A DNA stretch of 64,000 nucleotides from Bacillus sp. OV166. GTDB taxonomy: Bacteria > Bacillota > Bacilli > Bacillales > Cytobacillaceae. Positions 26,275 to 35,484 of the stretch are shown here, in pieces (within the stretch, counting starts at the first letter, position 1; each line of letters starts with the position of its first letter). The notes beneath the pieces are model-generated. The model was not told the origin of the DNA. It worked only from the letters and a program-made list of their open reading frames with translations, and did not search any database. The position numbers and the translations under genes are program-made. The DNA is taken from the NCBI RefSeq assembly GCF_900177675.1, contig NZ_FXWM01000001.1:1187001-1251000 (forward strand), written 5' to 3'.

Positions 26275-27834
26275 ATGAATCAGGATAAGAAAAGTTTGGT
26301 CCAGTGGATTGAGGAGCACCAAGCAGAAATGATTGATTTCTTAAAAAAAATAGTGCAAGTTCCTTCAGATAACCCTGCTGGTGATTGTTACCCTATTGCT
26401 GCCTTCTTACACCACGAGCTTCAAGAACTTGGCTTTGTGGATATATCTCTATTAGAGGTAGATGAAGAGGAAGTCAAAGCCGCTGGAATGATTAGTTTGG
26501 CCAATGTCCTTAGCAGCACCGAGTTTGGGAACGGGGCAGGAACAAATATTGTCTTAAATGCACATGGTGATGTGGTGCCCCCTGGGTTAGGCTGGAGTGT
26601 TGATCCATACGGAGGGGAGATCATTAATGGAAAGATGTATGGACGGGGCGTGGCAGTTTCAAAATCCGATATTGCTGCCTATTCATACGCCGTTTTAGCC
26701 TTAAAAAAAGTCAAAATCAGTCACCCTCTGCAAGGGAAAGTCGACCTTGCTTTTACTTTTGATGAAGAAACAGGCGGAGAATTAGGACCCAAAAGGCTGC
26801 TAGATCAAGGGAATATCAGTCCTGACCAGGCGATTTCAGCTGGCTTTACCTATTCGGCAGTTAATGCCCATAACGGCTGTTTACATTTTGAAGTGAAAAC
26901 AACAGGGAAGTCTGCCCATGCCGCCCTCCCACATACAGGAATTGATGCACTTGAGGCGACGACAAAGATTTTAAATGGTTTATACGAATATCGGCAAACT
27001 CTCGCGGCCAATAAATCTTCTGTGCCTGGGATTGACCACCCAACCTTGGTAGTCGGTCTCATTTCTGGAGGAATTAACACAAATGTTGTACCTGACGAAT
27101 GTACAATAAGGGTTGACCGAAGATTGATTCCAGGTGAAGACGGGGTTCAAGCGGAAGTGGAATTTAGAAAAGTTGTGGAAGAAGCGGTTAAGACGACCCA
27201 AGGAATAAAACTAGAAATTCGAAAAATACTTCATGCAGAAAGCTTCGGGCCTGTTCCGGAAGATTCACCACTGATTTCAGCATTATCCGCGAACTGGCAG
27301 TCCATTATGAAAGGGAAAGGTGATTTAGCGATAAACGGAGTACCGATCTATGCAGATGCCCGTCATTTTTATGAAAAAGGCATCCCAACGATCATGTTTG
27401 GTGTTGGGCCCAAATTGCTGGAAGAGGCTAATGGGCACCGGGCTGATGAAAATATCCGTGTAGATGATCTGGTGGATGCCACCAAGATTATTGCCTGTAC
27501 ACTTTATGATTTACTAGGGGGAGGTAAGGGGATGAAATTAACCCAGCGGGAGCAGGAAAAATTAATGATTGTCATCGCAGCAGACTTGGCAAGGCGCAGA
27601 AAGGACCGGGGACTAAAATTAAATTATCCCGAAGCGATTGCCCTCATCACCTACGAAATTATGGAGGGGGCAAGAGATGGGAAATCGGTGGCTGAATTAA
27701 TGAGTGAGGGAACAAAGATATTATCAAGCGAAGATGTGATGGAAGGGATACCGGAAATGATTCGCGATATCCAAGTAGAGGCAACATTTCCAGATGGAAC
27801 CAAGCTTGTTACCGTACATGAGCCAATTCGCTAG
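26275..27834 (+). CDS. M20-family amidohydrolase fused in frame to urease gamma subunit (M20-UreA fusion)
   Basis: 519 residues. Residues 1-419 are a full M20 (ArgE/DapE-type) metallohydrolase: [15 protein letters not shown] near residue 89, [13 protein letters not shown] near residue 160 (catalytic Glu pair), [17 protein letters not shown] near residue 215, [19 protein letters not shown] near residue 264 and [14 protein letters not shown] near residue 358. Residues 420-519 are a complete UreA beginning [12 protein letters not shown]. No stop separates them; the linker is LLGGGKG. AAAGGAGG supports the start at 26275. The M20 part lacks the allantoate-amidohydrolase HLDTV..GG signature, so its substrate is open. 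The AAG at 27526-27528 is one base from TAG, so a recent stop loss or a base error must be excluded. Confidence 0.8.
   Translation: MNQDKKSLVQWIEEHQAEMIDFLKKIVQVPSDNPAGDCYPIAAFLHHELQELGFVDISLLEVDEEEVKAAGMISLANVLSSTEFGNGAGTNIVLNAHGDVVPPGLGWSVDPYGGEIINGKMYGRGVAVSKSDIAAYSYAVLALKKVKISHPLQGKVDLAFTFDEETGGELGPKRLLDQGNISPDQAISAGFTYSAVNAHNGCLHFEVKTTGKSAHAALPHTGIDALEATTKILNGLYEYRQTLAANKSSVPGIDHPTLVVGLISGGINTNVVPDECTIRVDRRLIPGEDGVQAEVEFRKVVEEAVKTTQGIKLEIRKILHAESFGPVPEDSPLISALSANWQSIMKGKGDLAINGVPIYADARHFYEKGIPTIMFGVGPKLLEEANGHRADENIRVDDLVDATKIIACTLYDLLGGGKGMKLTQREQEKLMIVIAADLARRRKDRGLKLNYPEAIALITYEIMEGARDGKSVAELMSEGTKILSSEDVMEGIPEMIRDIQVEATFPDGTKLVTVHEPIR
27532..27834 (+). CDS. ureA: Urease subunit gamma, probable independent product from an internal start
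   Basis: 100 residues, the normal UreA length, starting at ATG 27532 inside the M20-UreA frame. GGAGGT (27520-27525) lies 6 bases upstream, an ideal ribosome site, so free UreA is probably made whether or not the fusion is. Motifs are [48 protein letters not shown] and VTVHEPI, all conserved in gamma subunits. It joins UreB and UreC in the (alpha-beta-gamma)3 urease. The UreB gene follows 29 bases later. Confidence 0.85.
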   Translation: MKLTQREQEKLMIVIAADLARRRKDRGLKLNYPEAIALITYEIMEGARDGKSVAELMSEGTKILSSEDVMEGIPEMIRDIQVEATFPDGTKLVTVHEPIR

Positions 27835-27863
27835 ATTGATATTTTTATAGATAAGGGGGTGCG

Positions 27864-28196
27864 ATGTTGATACCAGGAGAATATCGATTAAGACAAGAGC
27901 CGATTATCTGCAACCAGGGTAGGAAGGCTTCTAAAGTTATGGTGCTCAATCAAGGCGACCGGCCAATTCAAATCGGGTCCCATTTTCATTTTTACGAAGT
28001 AAATGGCGCTTTAAGATTTGAACGAGACCAAGCATTTGGCAGGCACCTAAATATCCCTGCTGGTACCGCTGTTCGGTTTGAACCAGGAGATGCGAAAGAA
28101 GTAGAACTCGTTCCCTTCGCCGGTCAGCGAGAAGTCTATGGGTTAAATAATAAAACCGATGGCCCATTGGACCAAGGAGAGGGGAACCCGTTATGA
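27864..28196 (+). CDS. ureB: Urease subunit beta
   Basis: 110 residues. Typical sequence [18 protein letters not shown], then [20 protein letters not shown] near residue 32, [20 protein letters not shown] near residue 60 and the ending [21 protein letters not shown] precedes the ATG. Its stop overlaps the ureC start (ATGA). Structural subunit of cytosolic nickel urease, which hydrolyses urea to ammonia and carbamate. Confidence 0.95.
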   Translation: MLIPGEYRLRQEPIICNQGRKASKVMVLNQGDRPIQIGSHFHFYEVNGALRFERDQAFGRHLNIPAGTAVRFEPGDAKEVELVPFAGQREVYGLNNKTDGPLDQGEGNPL

Positions 28197-29905
28197 GCTT
28201 TCGAATGTCGAGAAAGCAATATGCAGACATGTTTGGTCCTACAACAGGCGATGCCATCCGGCTAGCGGACACCGATTTATTTATCGAAATAGAAAAGGAT
28301 TTTACCGTTTATGGAGATGAGGTCAAATTTGGCGGCGGAAAAGTTATCCGTGATGGGATGGGACAGCATCCGCTTGCTACACGAGTAGATGGGGCACTTG
28401 ATGCTGTCATAACCAATGCGATTATTCTAGATTATAGTGGGATTTATAAGGCGGACATTGGAATTCGTGATGGCCGAATCGCTGGGATTGGAAAAAGTGG
28501 AAATCCTCTTTTAATGGAAGGGGTAGATATGATCATTGGGGCTTCAACGGAAGTCATTGCTGGAGAAGGCATGATTGTAACGGCTGGCGGCATTGATGCC
28601 CATATCCATTTTATAAGCCCGCAGCAAATCGAAACCGCCCTTTCATCTGGGATTACAACGATGATTGGCGGCGGCACTGGTCCGGCAACCGGAACAAATG
28701 CAACCACTTGTACACCGGGTGAATGGAATATTCACCGAATGTTAGAGGCTGCCGAAGAATTCCCAATGAATCTTGGATTCTTAGGAAAGGGGAATTCGTC
28801 CGCTGAAGAACCGTTAATTGAACAAATCAATGCCGGCGTGATTGGACTTAAACTGCATGAAGACTGGGGGACGACCGCCTCAGCCATTGACCATTGCCTC
28901 AGGGTTGCGGACAAGTATGATGTCCAAGTAGCCATTCACACCGATACATTAAATGAAGGCGGTTTTGTAGAAGATACTTTGGCAGCCATTAATGGCCGAG
29001 TTATCCATACCTATCATACAGAAGGAGCCGGCGGCGGTCATGCTCCCGATATTATTAAGGTCGCAAGCTTTCCGTATATCCTGCCGTCATCCACCAATCC
29101 AACACGGCCTTATACAAAAAATACCTTAGATGAACACTTAGATATGCTAATGGTTTGTCATCACTTAGACCCGGACGTACCTGAGGACATTGCCTTTGCT
29201 GATTCACGCATCAGAAAAGAAACGATTGCAGCGGAAGATATTCTCCACGACATGGGCGTATTCAGCATGATAAGTTCAGATTCACAAGCGATGGGAAGAG
29301 TCGGCGAAGTGATTACTCGAACCTGGCAAACCGCTGATAAGATGCGAAAGCAACGAGGCAAGTTGCCTGAAGACACAGGAGTAGGAGATAACTCTCGTGT
29401 AAAGCGATACATTGCCAAATATACGATTAATCCGGCAATTACGCACGGTATTGCTGAGGAGGTTGGTTCGGTGGAAGTGGGGAAATTGGCGGATCTCGTC
29501 ATTTGGGAACCTGCATTCTTTGGCGTTAAACCAGAGATCGTCATTAAAGGTGGAATGATTGCCCACAGTTTAATGGGAGATCCGAATGCCTCCATACCTA
29601 CTCCGCAGCCAGTTCTGTACCGTCCAATGTTTGCTTCCTTCGGAAAAGCCAAGTACAGCACCTCAATTACTTTCATGTCAAAAGCAGCCATTGAACTTGG
29701 TGTACCTGAAAAGCTTGGACTAAAAAAACAAATCAAACCAGTAAAGGGAATTCGCCAGCTATCAAAAACAGATATGATGCTCAATGCGGAGATGCCAACA
29801 ATTGAAGTGGACCCACAAACCTATGAAGTCATTGTGGATGGTGAACTTGTGACCTGTGATCCAGCAGAAGTATTACCGATGGCACAGCGTTATTTCTTAT
29901 TTTAG
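28193..29905 (+). CDS. ureC: Urease subunit alpha (catalytic)
   Basis: 570 residues, full length. All nickel ligands and catalytic residues fall at canonical positions: His137/His139 in DAHIHF, carbamylated Lys220 in GLKLHEDWG, His249 in [10 protein letters not shown], His275 in [10 protein letters not shown], flap Cys322 and His323 in MVCHHLDPD and Asp363 in SSDSQAMGR. The enzyme should be active once the accessory proteins load nickel. It ends 10 bases before ureE. The upstream genes feed purine carbon and nitrogen towards urea, which gives it its place in the operon. Confidence 0.97.
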   Translation: MSFRMSRKQYADMFGPTTGDAIRLADTDLFIEIEKDFTVYGDEVKFGGGKVIRDGMGQHPLATRVDGALDAVITNAIILDYSGIYKADIGIRDGRIAGIGKSGNPLLMEGVDMIIGASTEVIAGEGMIVTAGGIDAHIHFISPQQIETALSSGITTMIGGGTGPATGTNATTCTPGEWNIHRMLEAAEEFPMNLGFLGKGNSSAEEPLIEQINAGVIGLKLHEDWGTTASAIDHCLRVADKYDVQVAIHTDTLNEGGFVEDTLAAINGRVIHTYHTEGAGGGHAPDIIKVASFPYILPSSTNPTRPYTKNTLDEHLDMLMVCHHLDPDVPEDIAFADSRIRKETIAAEDILHDMGVFSMISSDSQAMGRVGEVITRTWQTADKMRKQRGKLPEDTGVGDNSRVKRYIAKYTINPAITHGIAEEVGSVEVGKLADLVIWEPAFFGVKPEIVIKGGMIAHSLMGDPNASIPTPQPVLYRPMFASFGKAKYSTSITFMSKAAIELGVPEKLGLKKQIKPVKGIRQLSKTDMMLNAEMPTIEVDPQTYEVIVDGELVTCDPAEVLPMAQRYFLF

Positions 29906-29915
29906 GAGGAAAATC

Positions 29916-30362
29916 ATGATCATTGAACAAATCGTAGGAAATGTAGATGAAATCACAGCCTCTGGCCGCCACATTGAAAGAGTATATATATCAAGCGATG
30001 ACTTAGTGAAGCGAATTCAGCGGGTGACAACGGACCACGGTAAAGAGATTGGCATCCGGCTGAAGGAACCAAAAGACCTGATTGATGGCGATGTATTATT
30101 CATGGATGACCGAAATATGATCGTTGTCACTGTCACGAATGACGACTTGCTGGTAATTCATCCGACAAGCTTTAAGCAAATGGGGGAAATTGCGCATCAG
30201 TTGGGTAACCGCCACTTGCCTGCACAATTTGAAGGCAAGGTGATGCTCGTCCAATATGATTACCTTGTGGAAGAACTGCTGAAACAATTAGAGATTCCAT
30301 ACGCAAGGGAAGATAGAAAAGTGAAAAAGGCATTCCGGCATATCGGTCACTCCCATGGATAA
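29916..30362 (+). CDS. ureE: Urease accessory protein UreE (nickel metallochaperone)
   Basis: 148 residues. Two UreE domains: [13 protein letters not shown] at the N-terminus with [22 protein letters not shown] strands ([14 protein letters not shown] near residue 47), then the metal-binding domain with [19 protein letters not shown] near residue 90 carrying the conserved His. The tail has only HIGHSHG, so nickel storage capacity is small. ATG 29916 follows AGGAGG; the frame extension to 29856 lies inside ureC. It overlaps ureF by eight bases. Confidence 0.93.
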   Translation: MIIEQIVGNVDEITASGRHIERVYISSDDLVKRIQRVTTDHGKEIGIRLKEPKDLIDGDVLFMDDRNMIVVTVTNDDLLVIHPTSFKQMGEIAHQLGNRHLPAQFEGKVMLVQYDYLVEELLKQLEIPYAREDRKVKKAFRHIGHSHG

Positions 30363-31041
30363 TCAACTCTTGTCCTTATTGCAAATAGGGGATTCCAATT
30401 TTCCGTCGGGAGCTTTTTCTCATTCATTTGGATTGGAAACCTACATCCAGGAAGAAATCGTCGATAGTAAGGAAACCTTTTTTGAATGGATTCGAATTTA
30501 CTTGGAAAAACAAATCGCCTATACGGACGGACTTGCCTGCAGATTGACCTTTGACGCCTTACAAAAAAATGATAGGCCAGAGCTATGGGTGCTCGATCAA
30601 AAATTGTTTGTCCAGAATATCCCTAAAGAAGCACGAGAGGCAAACCGAAGGATTGGAGAAAGATTGATTCGAATGGGAATTGATTTATATTCGATACCAT
30701 TATTAGAAGAATACCTAAAAAAGATACGTGCCAAGGAGGCGTATGGTCATCCTGGAATTGCTTTTTCGATTATCTACCAGTACTTAGGAATCGAGAAAAG
30801 ACAAGGAATACTGACTTTCCTATATTCAAGTATGGTGACCCTTATTCAGAATGGTGTAAGAGGGATACCACTTGGGCAAACAGCCGGTCAACGTATTCTT
30901 TTAGAATTACACCCCTATTTACAAAAGACTACAGAGATAATTGAAGAAATGGATGCAGATGACTTTGGAGCTGTGGCCCCTGGAATTGAAATTTCACAAA
31001 TGCGTCACGAGAGATTACATACCCGTTTGTTTATGTCCTAA
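30355..31041 (+). CDS. ureF: Urease accessory protein UreF
   Basis: 228 residues, all helical. [20 protein letters not shown] (residues 6-25) is the UreF signature. [16 protein letters not shown] near residue 128, [18 protein letters not shown] near residue 163 and the C-terminal [19 protein letters not shown] are also typical. It bridges UreG to the apo-urease-UreD complex and gates GTP hydrolysis. Translation is coupled to ureE. Confidence 0.94.
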   Translation: MDNQLLSLLQIGDSNFPSGAFSHSFGLETYIQEEIVDSKETFFEWIRIYLEKQIAYTDGLACRLTFDALQKNDRPELWVLDQKLFVQNIPKEAREANRRIGERLIRMGIDLYSIPLLEEYLKKIRAKEAYGHPGIAFSIIYQYLGIEKRQGILTFLYSSMVTLIQNGVRGIPLGQTAGQRILLELHPYLQKTTEIIEEMDADDFGAVAPGIEISQMRHERLHTRLFMS

Positions 31042-31065
31042 AAAATGATGAAAGAAGGGGTAACG

Positions 31066-31677
31066 ATGGAACCGATACGTATAGGAGTTGGCGGACCAGT
31101 TGGAGCAGGGAAGACGTTGCTTGTGGAGCGATTAACGAGATACCTCAAAGATGAATATAACATGGCGGTCGTAACCAATGACATTTACACCAAGGAAGAT
31201 GCACAATTTTTAATAAAAAATAGTGTACTTTCAGAGGATCGAATTATTGGTGTGGAAACAGGAGGATGCCCGCATACGGCGATCCGGGAAGACGCATCCA
31301 TGAATTTTGCTGCAATTGATGAGCTAAAGGAGAAACATCCGAATCTATCACTTATTTTTGTCGAGAGCGGCGGCGATAACCTAGCTGCCACCTTTAGTCC
31401 CGAACTCGTAGACTTTTCTATTTATATTATTGATGTAGCCCAAGGTGAAAAAATTCCGCGTAAAGGCGGCCAAGGGATGATTAAATCTGATCTGTTTATT
31501 ATCAACAAAATTGATTTAGCTCCATATGTAGGAGCAAGCTTAGAAGTCATGGAGGCAGATACAAAGCTGGCAAGAGGCAAGAAGCCATATATCTTTACAA
31601 ACTTAAAAGAGGATGTTGGTGTGAACGAGGTTATTGAGTGGCTCAAGTTAAATGCGCTATTGGAAGGATTAGGGTAG
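31066..31677 (+). CDS. ureG: Urease accessory GTPase UreG
   Basis: 203 residues. P-loop [17 protein letters not shown] at about 7-23, [12 protein letters not shown] near residue 41, [17 protein letters not shown] near residue 66 (CPH nickel site), [19 protein letters not shown] near residue 100 and [11 protein letters not shown] near residue 148 (guanine-specificity NKxD). ATG 31066 is chosen over 31045 because AAGAAGGGG lies just upstream and the protein then starts as relatives do. It supplies nickel to urease using GTP. Confidence 0.96.
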   Translation: MEPIRIGVGGPVGAGKTLLVERLTRYLKDEYNMAVVTNDIYTKEDAQFLIKNSVLSEDRIIGVETGGCPHTAIREDASMNFAAIDELKEKHPNLSLIFVESGGDNLAATFSPELVDFSIYIIDVAQGEKIPRKGGQGMIKSDLFIINKIDLAPYVGASLEVMEADTKLARGKKPYIFTNLKEDVGVNEVIEWLKLNALLEGLG

Positions 31678-32496
31678 GTGGAACAGCGGACCGGATATTT
31701 GCGGCTAACAGGTGCAAGAAAAGGTAAGAAAACGATTTTAAAAGAATCCTACTCAGAGGGTGCATTAAAAATTACTAGACCTGTTTACCTAACAGGAGGC
31801 GGCGAAGCCTATATTTATGTGATGAATCCGGGTGGGGGATACATTGATGGTGATTCCTACCAAACGGTCATCCTTTTGGAAGAGGATGCTGAGGTGGTTG
31901 TTACCACCCAATCTTCTACTAAAATATATAAAACACGAACCTCTCCGGCTTTTCAGGAAATGGACATTCATTTGAAAAGCGGAAGTGTTTTAGAATATCT
32001 GCCAGATCCAGTCATTGCTTACCAGCATGCTTGTTTCAAGCAGCGTACGGTCATTCGAATGGAACAAAACTCTTCCCTTATATGCAAAGATATTTTTACT
32101 CCAGGCTGGGCTCCTGATGGGACACTTTTTAAATATGACTTACTCCAAGCAAAAATGGAAATTTATATGGAAGACAAACTTATTTTATTTGATCATGTAA
32201 AACTTCAACCTGACAATGATCTTAAAGGGATTGGCATGATGGAAGGATTTTCTCATTTTGGGACGATGATTGTTATTGATTATCGTATCAATCCTGCTTT
32301 AGTAGAAGAGTTGCAAGAAATTCTCGATACTTTCCTTGATGTTAGAATTGGTATTTCGATACTGGCCGTATCAGGGTTCGCGCTAAGGGCATTGGCGAAT
32401 ACCACACAGAATATAGAAAAAGTCTTACATGTCTGCCATGAAATCATTAGGATCAAAGTATTGGAAAAAGAACCTGTTTTTCTAAGAAAATATTAA
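31678..32496 (+). CDS. ureD: Urease accessory protein UreD (UreH)
   Basis: 272 residues, starting at a GTG directly after the ureG stop. Motifs are YLTGGGEAYIYVMNPGGGYI near residue 39, GDSYQTVILLEEDAEVVVTT near residue 60, YLPDPVIAYQHACFKQRT near residue 106 and the closing HVCHEIIRIKVLEKEPVFLR. It scaffolds UreF-UreG onto apo-urease. Last gene of the urease set; the order ABCEFGD is that of other Bacilli. Its stop lies at the start of a terminator hairpin. Confidence 0.93.
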   Translation: MEQRTGYLRLTGARKGKKTILKESYSEGALKITRPVYLTGGGEAYIYVMNPGGGYIDGDSYQTVILLEEDAEVVVTTQSSTKIYKTRTSPAFQEMDIHLKSGSVLEYLPDPVIAYQHACFKQRTVIRMEQNSSLICKDIFTPGWAPDGTLFKYDLLQAKMEIYMEDKLILFDHVKLQPDNDLKGIGMMEGFSHFGTMIVIDYRINPALVEELQEILDTFLDVRIGISILAVSGFALRALANTTQNIEKVLHVCHEIIRIKVLEKEPVFLRKY

Positions 32497-32529
32497 TCGG
32501 CTGGTGTATCAACCATCGCCGATTTTTTC
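32495..32529 (+). terminator. Intrinsic terminator of the purine/urease operon
   Basis: AATCGGC (32495-32501) pairs with GCCGATT (32518-32524), with inner TGGT/ACCA, then six Ts. Confidence 0.85.
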
Positions 32530-32615
32530 TTGTCTTTACTGGAATTATTGTAGTTAGGATTTTCAGTGAAGTATAATGAGAATATCTATAATGCCTATAT
32601 TTGAGGAGGAATGAA

Positions 32616-33071
32616 ATGAGTAAGCTTTTTGTTGACCAAACGATTGAAATCAATGCTCCAGCGTCAAAGGTATGGGATGTTCTTACGGTCAGTGAGTATA
32701 ATAACCGTTGGGCGACGGAATTTTCAAGCGGCGGACCACAGTTTCATCTCGATTCCACTTGGGAGCTCGGAAGTCCTGTCCTATGGAAAGGGGAGGATGG
32801 GACCGTCATTGTTGAAGGAAATGTAACGGCTCTCGAGAAGAATAAACTCCTTCGGTTTACTGTATTTGATGTTCGGAGTGAGGAAAAGGCACTTGTCACG
32901 GAAGAAGACGGGATCACCTTCCATTTGTCTGAGGACAATGGAAAGACTACTCTACATATTTTACAAGGGGATTTTTCTGTGATGCCTGAAGGGAAAAAAT
33001 TCCGCGATTTAAGTGCAGAAATTTGGGACAAGGTGCTCCCAAGTATAAAAATGATGGCGGAATCAAACTAA
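32616..33071 (+). CDS. SRPBCC-domain protein (AHSA1/START-like)
   Basis: 151 residues. The start DQTIEINAPASKVWDVLTV (residues 6-24) is the SRPBCC signature, followed by the beta strands of a helix-grip fold (SPVLWKGEDGTVIVEGNV) and a C-terminal helix FRDLSAEIWDKVLPSIKMM. These proteins bind hydrophobic ligands or act as Hsp90-activator-like modules; the ligand here is unknown. The ATG at 32616 follows GAGGAGG. It is a single-gene unit between two terminators. Confidence 0.82.
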   Translation: MSKLFVDQTIEINAPASKVWDVLTVSEYNNRWATEFSSGGPQFHLDSTWELGSPVLWKGEDGTVIVEGNVTALEKNKLLRFTVFDVRSEEKALVTEEDGITFHLSEDNGKTTLHILQGDFSVMPEGKKFRDLSAEIWDKVLPSIKMMAESN

Positions 33072-33100
33072 TTAATTTATAATAAATCATTAAATTTGTG

Positions 33101-33135
33101 TTGGGCTGGGTTTGTATCAACCTAGCCCATTTTGT
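33101..33135 (+). terminator. Intrinsic terminator after the SRPBCC gene
   Basis: GGGCTGGG (33103-33110) pairs with CCTAGCCC (33121-33128) with one G-T pair, then TTTT. Confidence 0.75.
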
Positions 33136-33170
33136 TGTGTTAAAATTTTTATAAAAAGGAGATTTGCTAA

Positions 33171-34106
33171 ATGAATATCATTGACTTACATTGTGATGCC
33201 CTAATGAAACTCCAAGAAGCGCATGGTACGTTACGATTTGCTGATGCGCCGGAGTTACAAACCAATAAAACACGATTACAGCAAGGCCAAATCAAAGTCC
33301 AATGCTTTGCCATATTTATTGAACCCGAAATAAAGGGGGACCAGAAATTTCAGGTTGTCCTTGAGCAAATCGATTATTTTTACAAGGAAGTGCTTGGAAA
33401 AAATCCAGACATGGTCCATATCAAAGAATGGTCGGATTTTGATCGCTTAAAGATCGGTCAGATTGGCGCAATGTTAACACTTGAAGGCGTGGATCCAATT
33501 GGGAACGATTTATCGAGGCTCCATATTCTCTATCAACTAGGTGTTCGTTCCGTTGGTTTGACATGGAACCAAGCCAATCTTGCCGCTGATGGCGCTGGTG
33601 AACCGCGAGGCGCGGGGCTGACGCTGTTCGGAAAAGAAATTGTCGAGTTTAATAACGAGCATCAAATCTTGACCGATGTTTCTCACCTAAGCGACAAGGG
33701 GATTTGGGAAGTCATTGAATTAGCCAAGTATCCGATTGCGAGCCACTCGAATGCTCGAGCACTTTGCAACCATTTACGTAATTTAACAGATGAGCAGGCG
33801 CAGGCGATGTTTGCTAAAGGCGGGTTGATTCATGTTGTTTACCATCCACCTTTTGTAAGAGAATTTGGCGAAGTGACGATTCCAGACCTTGTTAAACATA
33901 TCGATCACTTTTGCTCATTGGGTGGGGTAAAACAAATTGGATTCGGCTCGGATTTTGATGGGATTTCAACATTTATTACTAATTTGGAAGACGCCTCTAA
34001 GAGCCAAAATCTTATTAATGAACTATTAAAATATTATAGTGAAGAAGTGGTCCGCGGATTTGCCTATCAAAACTTTCTTGACCATCGGCCAGGATTTAGA
34101 CCATGA
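33171..34106 (+). CDS. Membrane-dipeptidase family M19 (renal dipeptidase-like) hydrolase
   Basis: 311 residues, usual length. Zinc-site motifs: IIDLHCDALMKL at residues 3-14 (HxD), MLTLEGVDPIG near residue 102 (bridging Glu), SVGLTWNQANLAADGAGEP near residue 126, TDVSHLSDKGIWEV near residue 168 (His), ASHSNARALCNHLRNLTD near residue 188 (His) and GFGSDFDGI near residue 262 (Asp). It cleaves dipeptides, often those with a D-residue at the C-terminus. AAAGGAG precedes the ATG. Its stop overlaps the next gene (ATGA), so both products are made together. Confidence 0.92.
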   Translation: MNIIDLHCDALMKLQEAHGTLRFADAPELQTNKTRLQQGQIKVQCFAIFIEPEIKGDQKFQVVLEQIDYFYKEVLGKNPDMVHIKEWSDFDRLKIGQIGAMLTLEGVDPIGNDLSRLHILYQLGVRSVGLTWNQANLAADGAGEPRGAGLTLFGKEIVEFNNEHQILTDVSHLSDKGIWEVIELAKYPIASHSNARALCNHLRNLTDEQAQAMFAKGGLIHVVYHPPFVREFGEVTIPDLVKHIDHFCSLGGVKQIGFGSDFDGISTFITNLEDASKSQNLINELLKYYSEEVVRGFAYQNFLDHRPGFRP

Positions 34107-35131
34107 AAGTTAGAGAAAAAGGGATCATCGTTGGCAAGCTGCCAACTGGCAAGAAAAACTGTATAACGGATGTTGCAGATGTGATGGTGGGACATGTAAC
34201 ACTTGACTACCCTCTTAATGAGTCTGGGGAAGAGTATGCCTGTACAGGTGTAACGGCGATACTGCCACATAAGGGCAATTTGTTTAAAGAAAAAGTAACC
34301 GCAGCGAGTTATGTCATTAATGGCTTTGGAAAAACCACTGGTCTTGTTCAGTTAAATGAGCTTGGAGTTATTGAATCGCCCATCATGCTAACGAATACAT
34401 TCGCGGTACCAGCTGTCACACAAGGAGTGCTGGAATACATGTTAGAGGAGAATCAAGAAATTGGTGACACGACAGGAACTGTTAACGTAGTAGTGGGGGA
34501 ATGCAATGATAGCTACTTAAATTCTATTCGTTTATTTCCTGTTAAACCTGAGCATGCAGTTGAGGCAATCAAGAATGCATCGGATTGCCGGGCGGTTGAA
34601 GGGGCAGTCGGGGCAGGCAAGGGAATGATTTGTTTCGGTTATAAAGGGGGAATTGGTTCCTCTTCACGTATGGTTGAGGACTACACAGTTGGCTGCCTTG
34701 TCCTCTGCAATTTTGGTAAAAAGGAAGAACTGCAGAGATATCGCTATTCAGAGAGCGAAGGTTTATCTGAAACTTCGGATGGCTCGATTATCATTGTCTT
34801 AGCAATCGATGCCCCGTTAAGTGATCGGCAATTGCAGCGCTTGGCGAAACGCTGCGGCATTGGTCTCGGTCGAACCGGCAGTCATTTTAGTCATGGCAGT
34901 GGGGATATAGTCATCGCTTTTTCCACGGCACATAAAATTCCTCATTACTCAGATGAGAAGATTGAAACCCGCAGCCAGCTCCGTGAGGATCATCCGATGA
35001 TGAATCAACTTTTTACAGCGACGGCTGAAGCAACAGAGGAAGCGATACTCAATTCATTGTCACAGGCGGGAAATACAATGGGAAAAGCTGGCCGGGTTGT
35101 CCGACAAATCAATTTATTAAAAGAGGAGTAA
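34103..35131 (+). CDS. P1-family peptidase (DmpA/L-aminopeptidase D-esterase type)
   Basis: 342 residues. The family self-cleaves before an internal Ser that becomes the nucleophile; here GGIGSSSRMVEDYTVG near residue 190 carries that site. Also present are GYGGIGS-like loop GYKGGIGS, the N-terminal NCITDVADVMVGHVTLDY near residue 16 and IVIAFSTAHKIPH near residue 267. It likely removes N-terminal D- or L-amino acids from small peptides. Paired with the M19 dipeptidase by a 4-base overlap, it suggests a route for breakdown of D-amino-acid or beta-peptides. Confidence 0.9.
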   Translation: MKVREKGIIVGKLPTGKKNCITDVADVMVGHVTLDYPLNESGEEYACTGVTAILPHKGNLFKEKVTAASYVINGFGKTTGLVQLNELGVIESPIMLTNTFAVPAVTQGVLEYMLEENQEIGDTTGTVNVVVGECNDSYLNSIRLFPVKPEHAVEAIKNASDCRAVEGAVGAGKGMICFGYKGGIGSSSRMVEDYTVGCLVLCNFGKKEELQRYRYSESEGLSETSDGSIIIVLAIDAPLSDRQLQRLAKRCGIGLGRTGSHFSHGSGDIVIAFSTAHKIPHYSDEKIETRSQLREDHPMMNQLFTATAEATEEAILNSLSQAGNTMGKAGRVVRQINLLKEE

Positions 35132-35136
35132 TCATA

Positions 35137-35367
35137 TTGTACATTACTATAAAAGAGACAGCAGAATATTTATCGGTTCCTGAGGCAACTGTCAAAAGCC
35201 TCATCCAACAAAAGAAAATCCGCGCCCTATTTGACGGGGAAGAGTACCTAATCTACAAAGAACAATTCAGCACCCACCTAAAACAAATGGAAAAATACAA
35301 ACAACTAATCGAAGAAATCCTGAACGAACCCATTCCAGAAAGTATCGACGTAAAAGACGAAGATTAA
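35137..35367 (+). CDS. Small excisionase/MerR-type helix-turn-helix protein
   Basis: 76 residues. MYITIKETAEYLSVPEATVK (residues 1-20) is the winged-helix motif of excisionase-family DNA-binding domains, followed by LIQQKKIRALFDGEEYLI, the wing. The rest is a charged helix, LKQMEKYKQLIEEILNEP. The start is TTG at 35137 with GAGGAG 8 bases upstream, 5 bases after the P1 peptidase stop, so it is likely part of the same operon and may regulate it (inference). No phage genes surround it. Confidence 0.8.
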   Translation: MYITIKETAEYLSVPEATVKSLIQQKKIRALFDGEEYLIYKEQFSTHLKQMEKYKQLIEEILNEPIPESIDVKDED

Positions 35368-35397
35368 CTGGGTCGCATTTGATACCATTTCAATGTT

Positions 35398-35410
35398 GGT
35401 GCCTGACACC
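35398..35410. repeat. GGTGCCTGACACC inverted-repeat motif
   Basis: A short palindrome-like motif (GGTG/CACC arms) in the gap between the HTH gene and the DUF488 gene. Motifs of this kind recur between genes in many Bacillaceae (from memory). Only one full copy was seen here; a related GGTGTCTGGC occurs near 40788. Confidence 0.35.
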
Positions 35411-35484
35411 ATTCGTGGACAAATCTATGGGTTTGTACATACGGGGTGGACACAAAAACTAATATAAGAATGAGGTGAATTATT

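Noticed and set aside
26275..27531. Calling the M20 domain allantoate amidohydrolase (PucF/AllC)
   Set aside because: The family-specific H-L-D-T-V..GG..DG motif is absent; the motif reads AHGDVVPPG as in ArgE/DapE-type enzymes.
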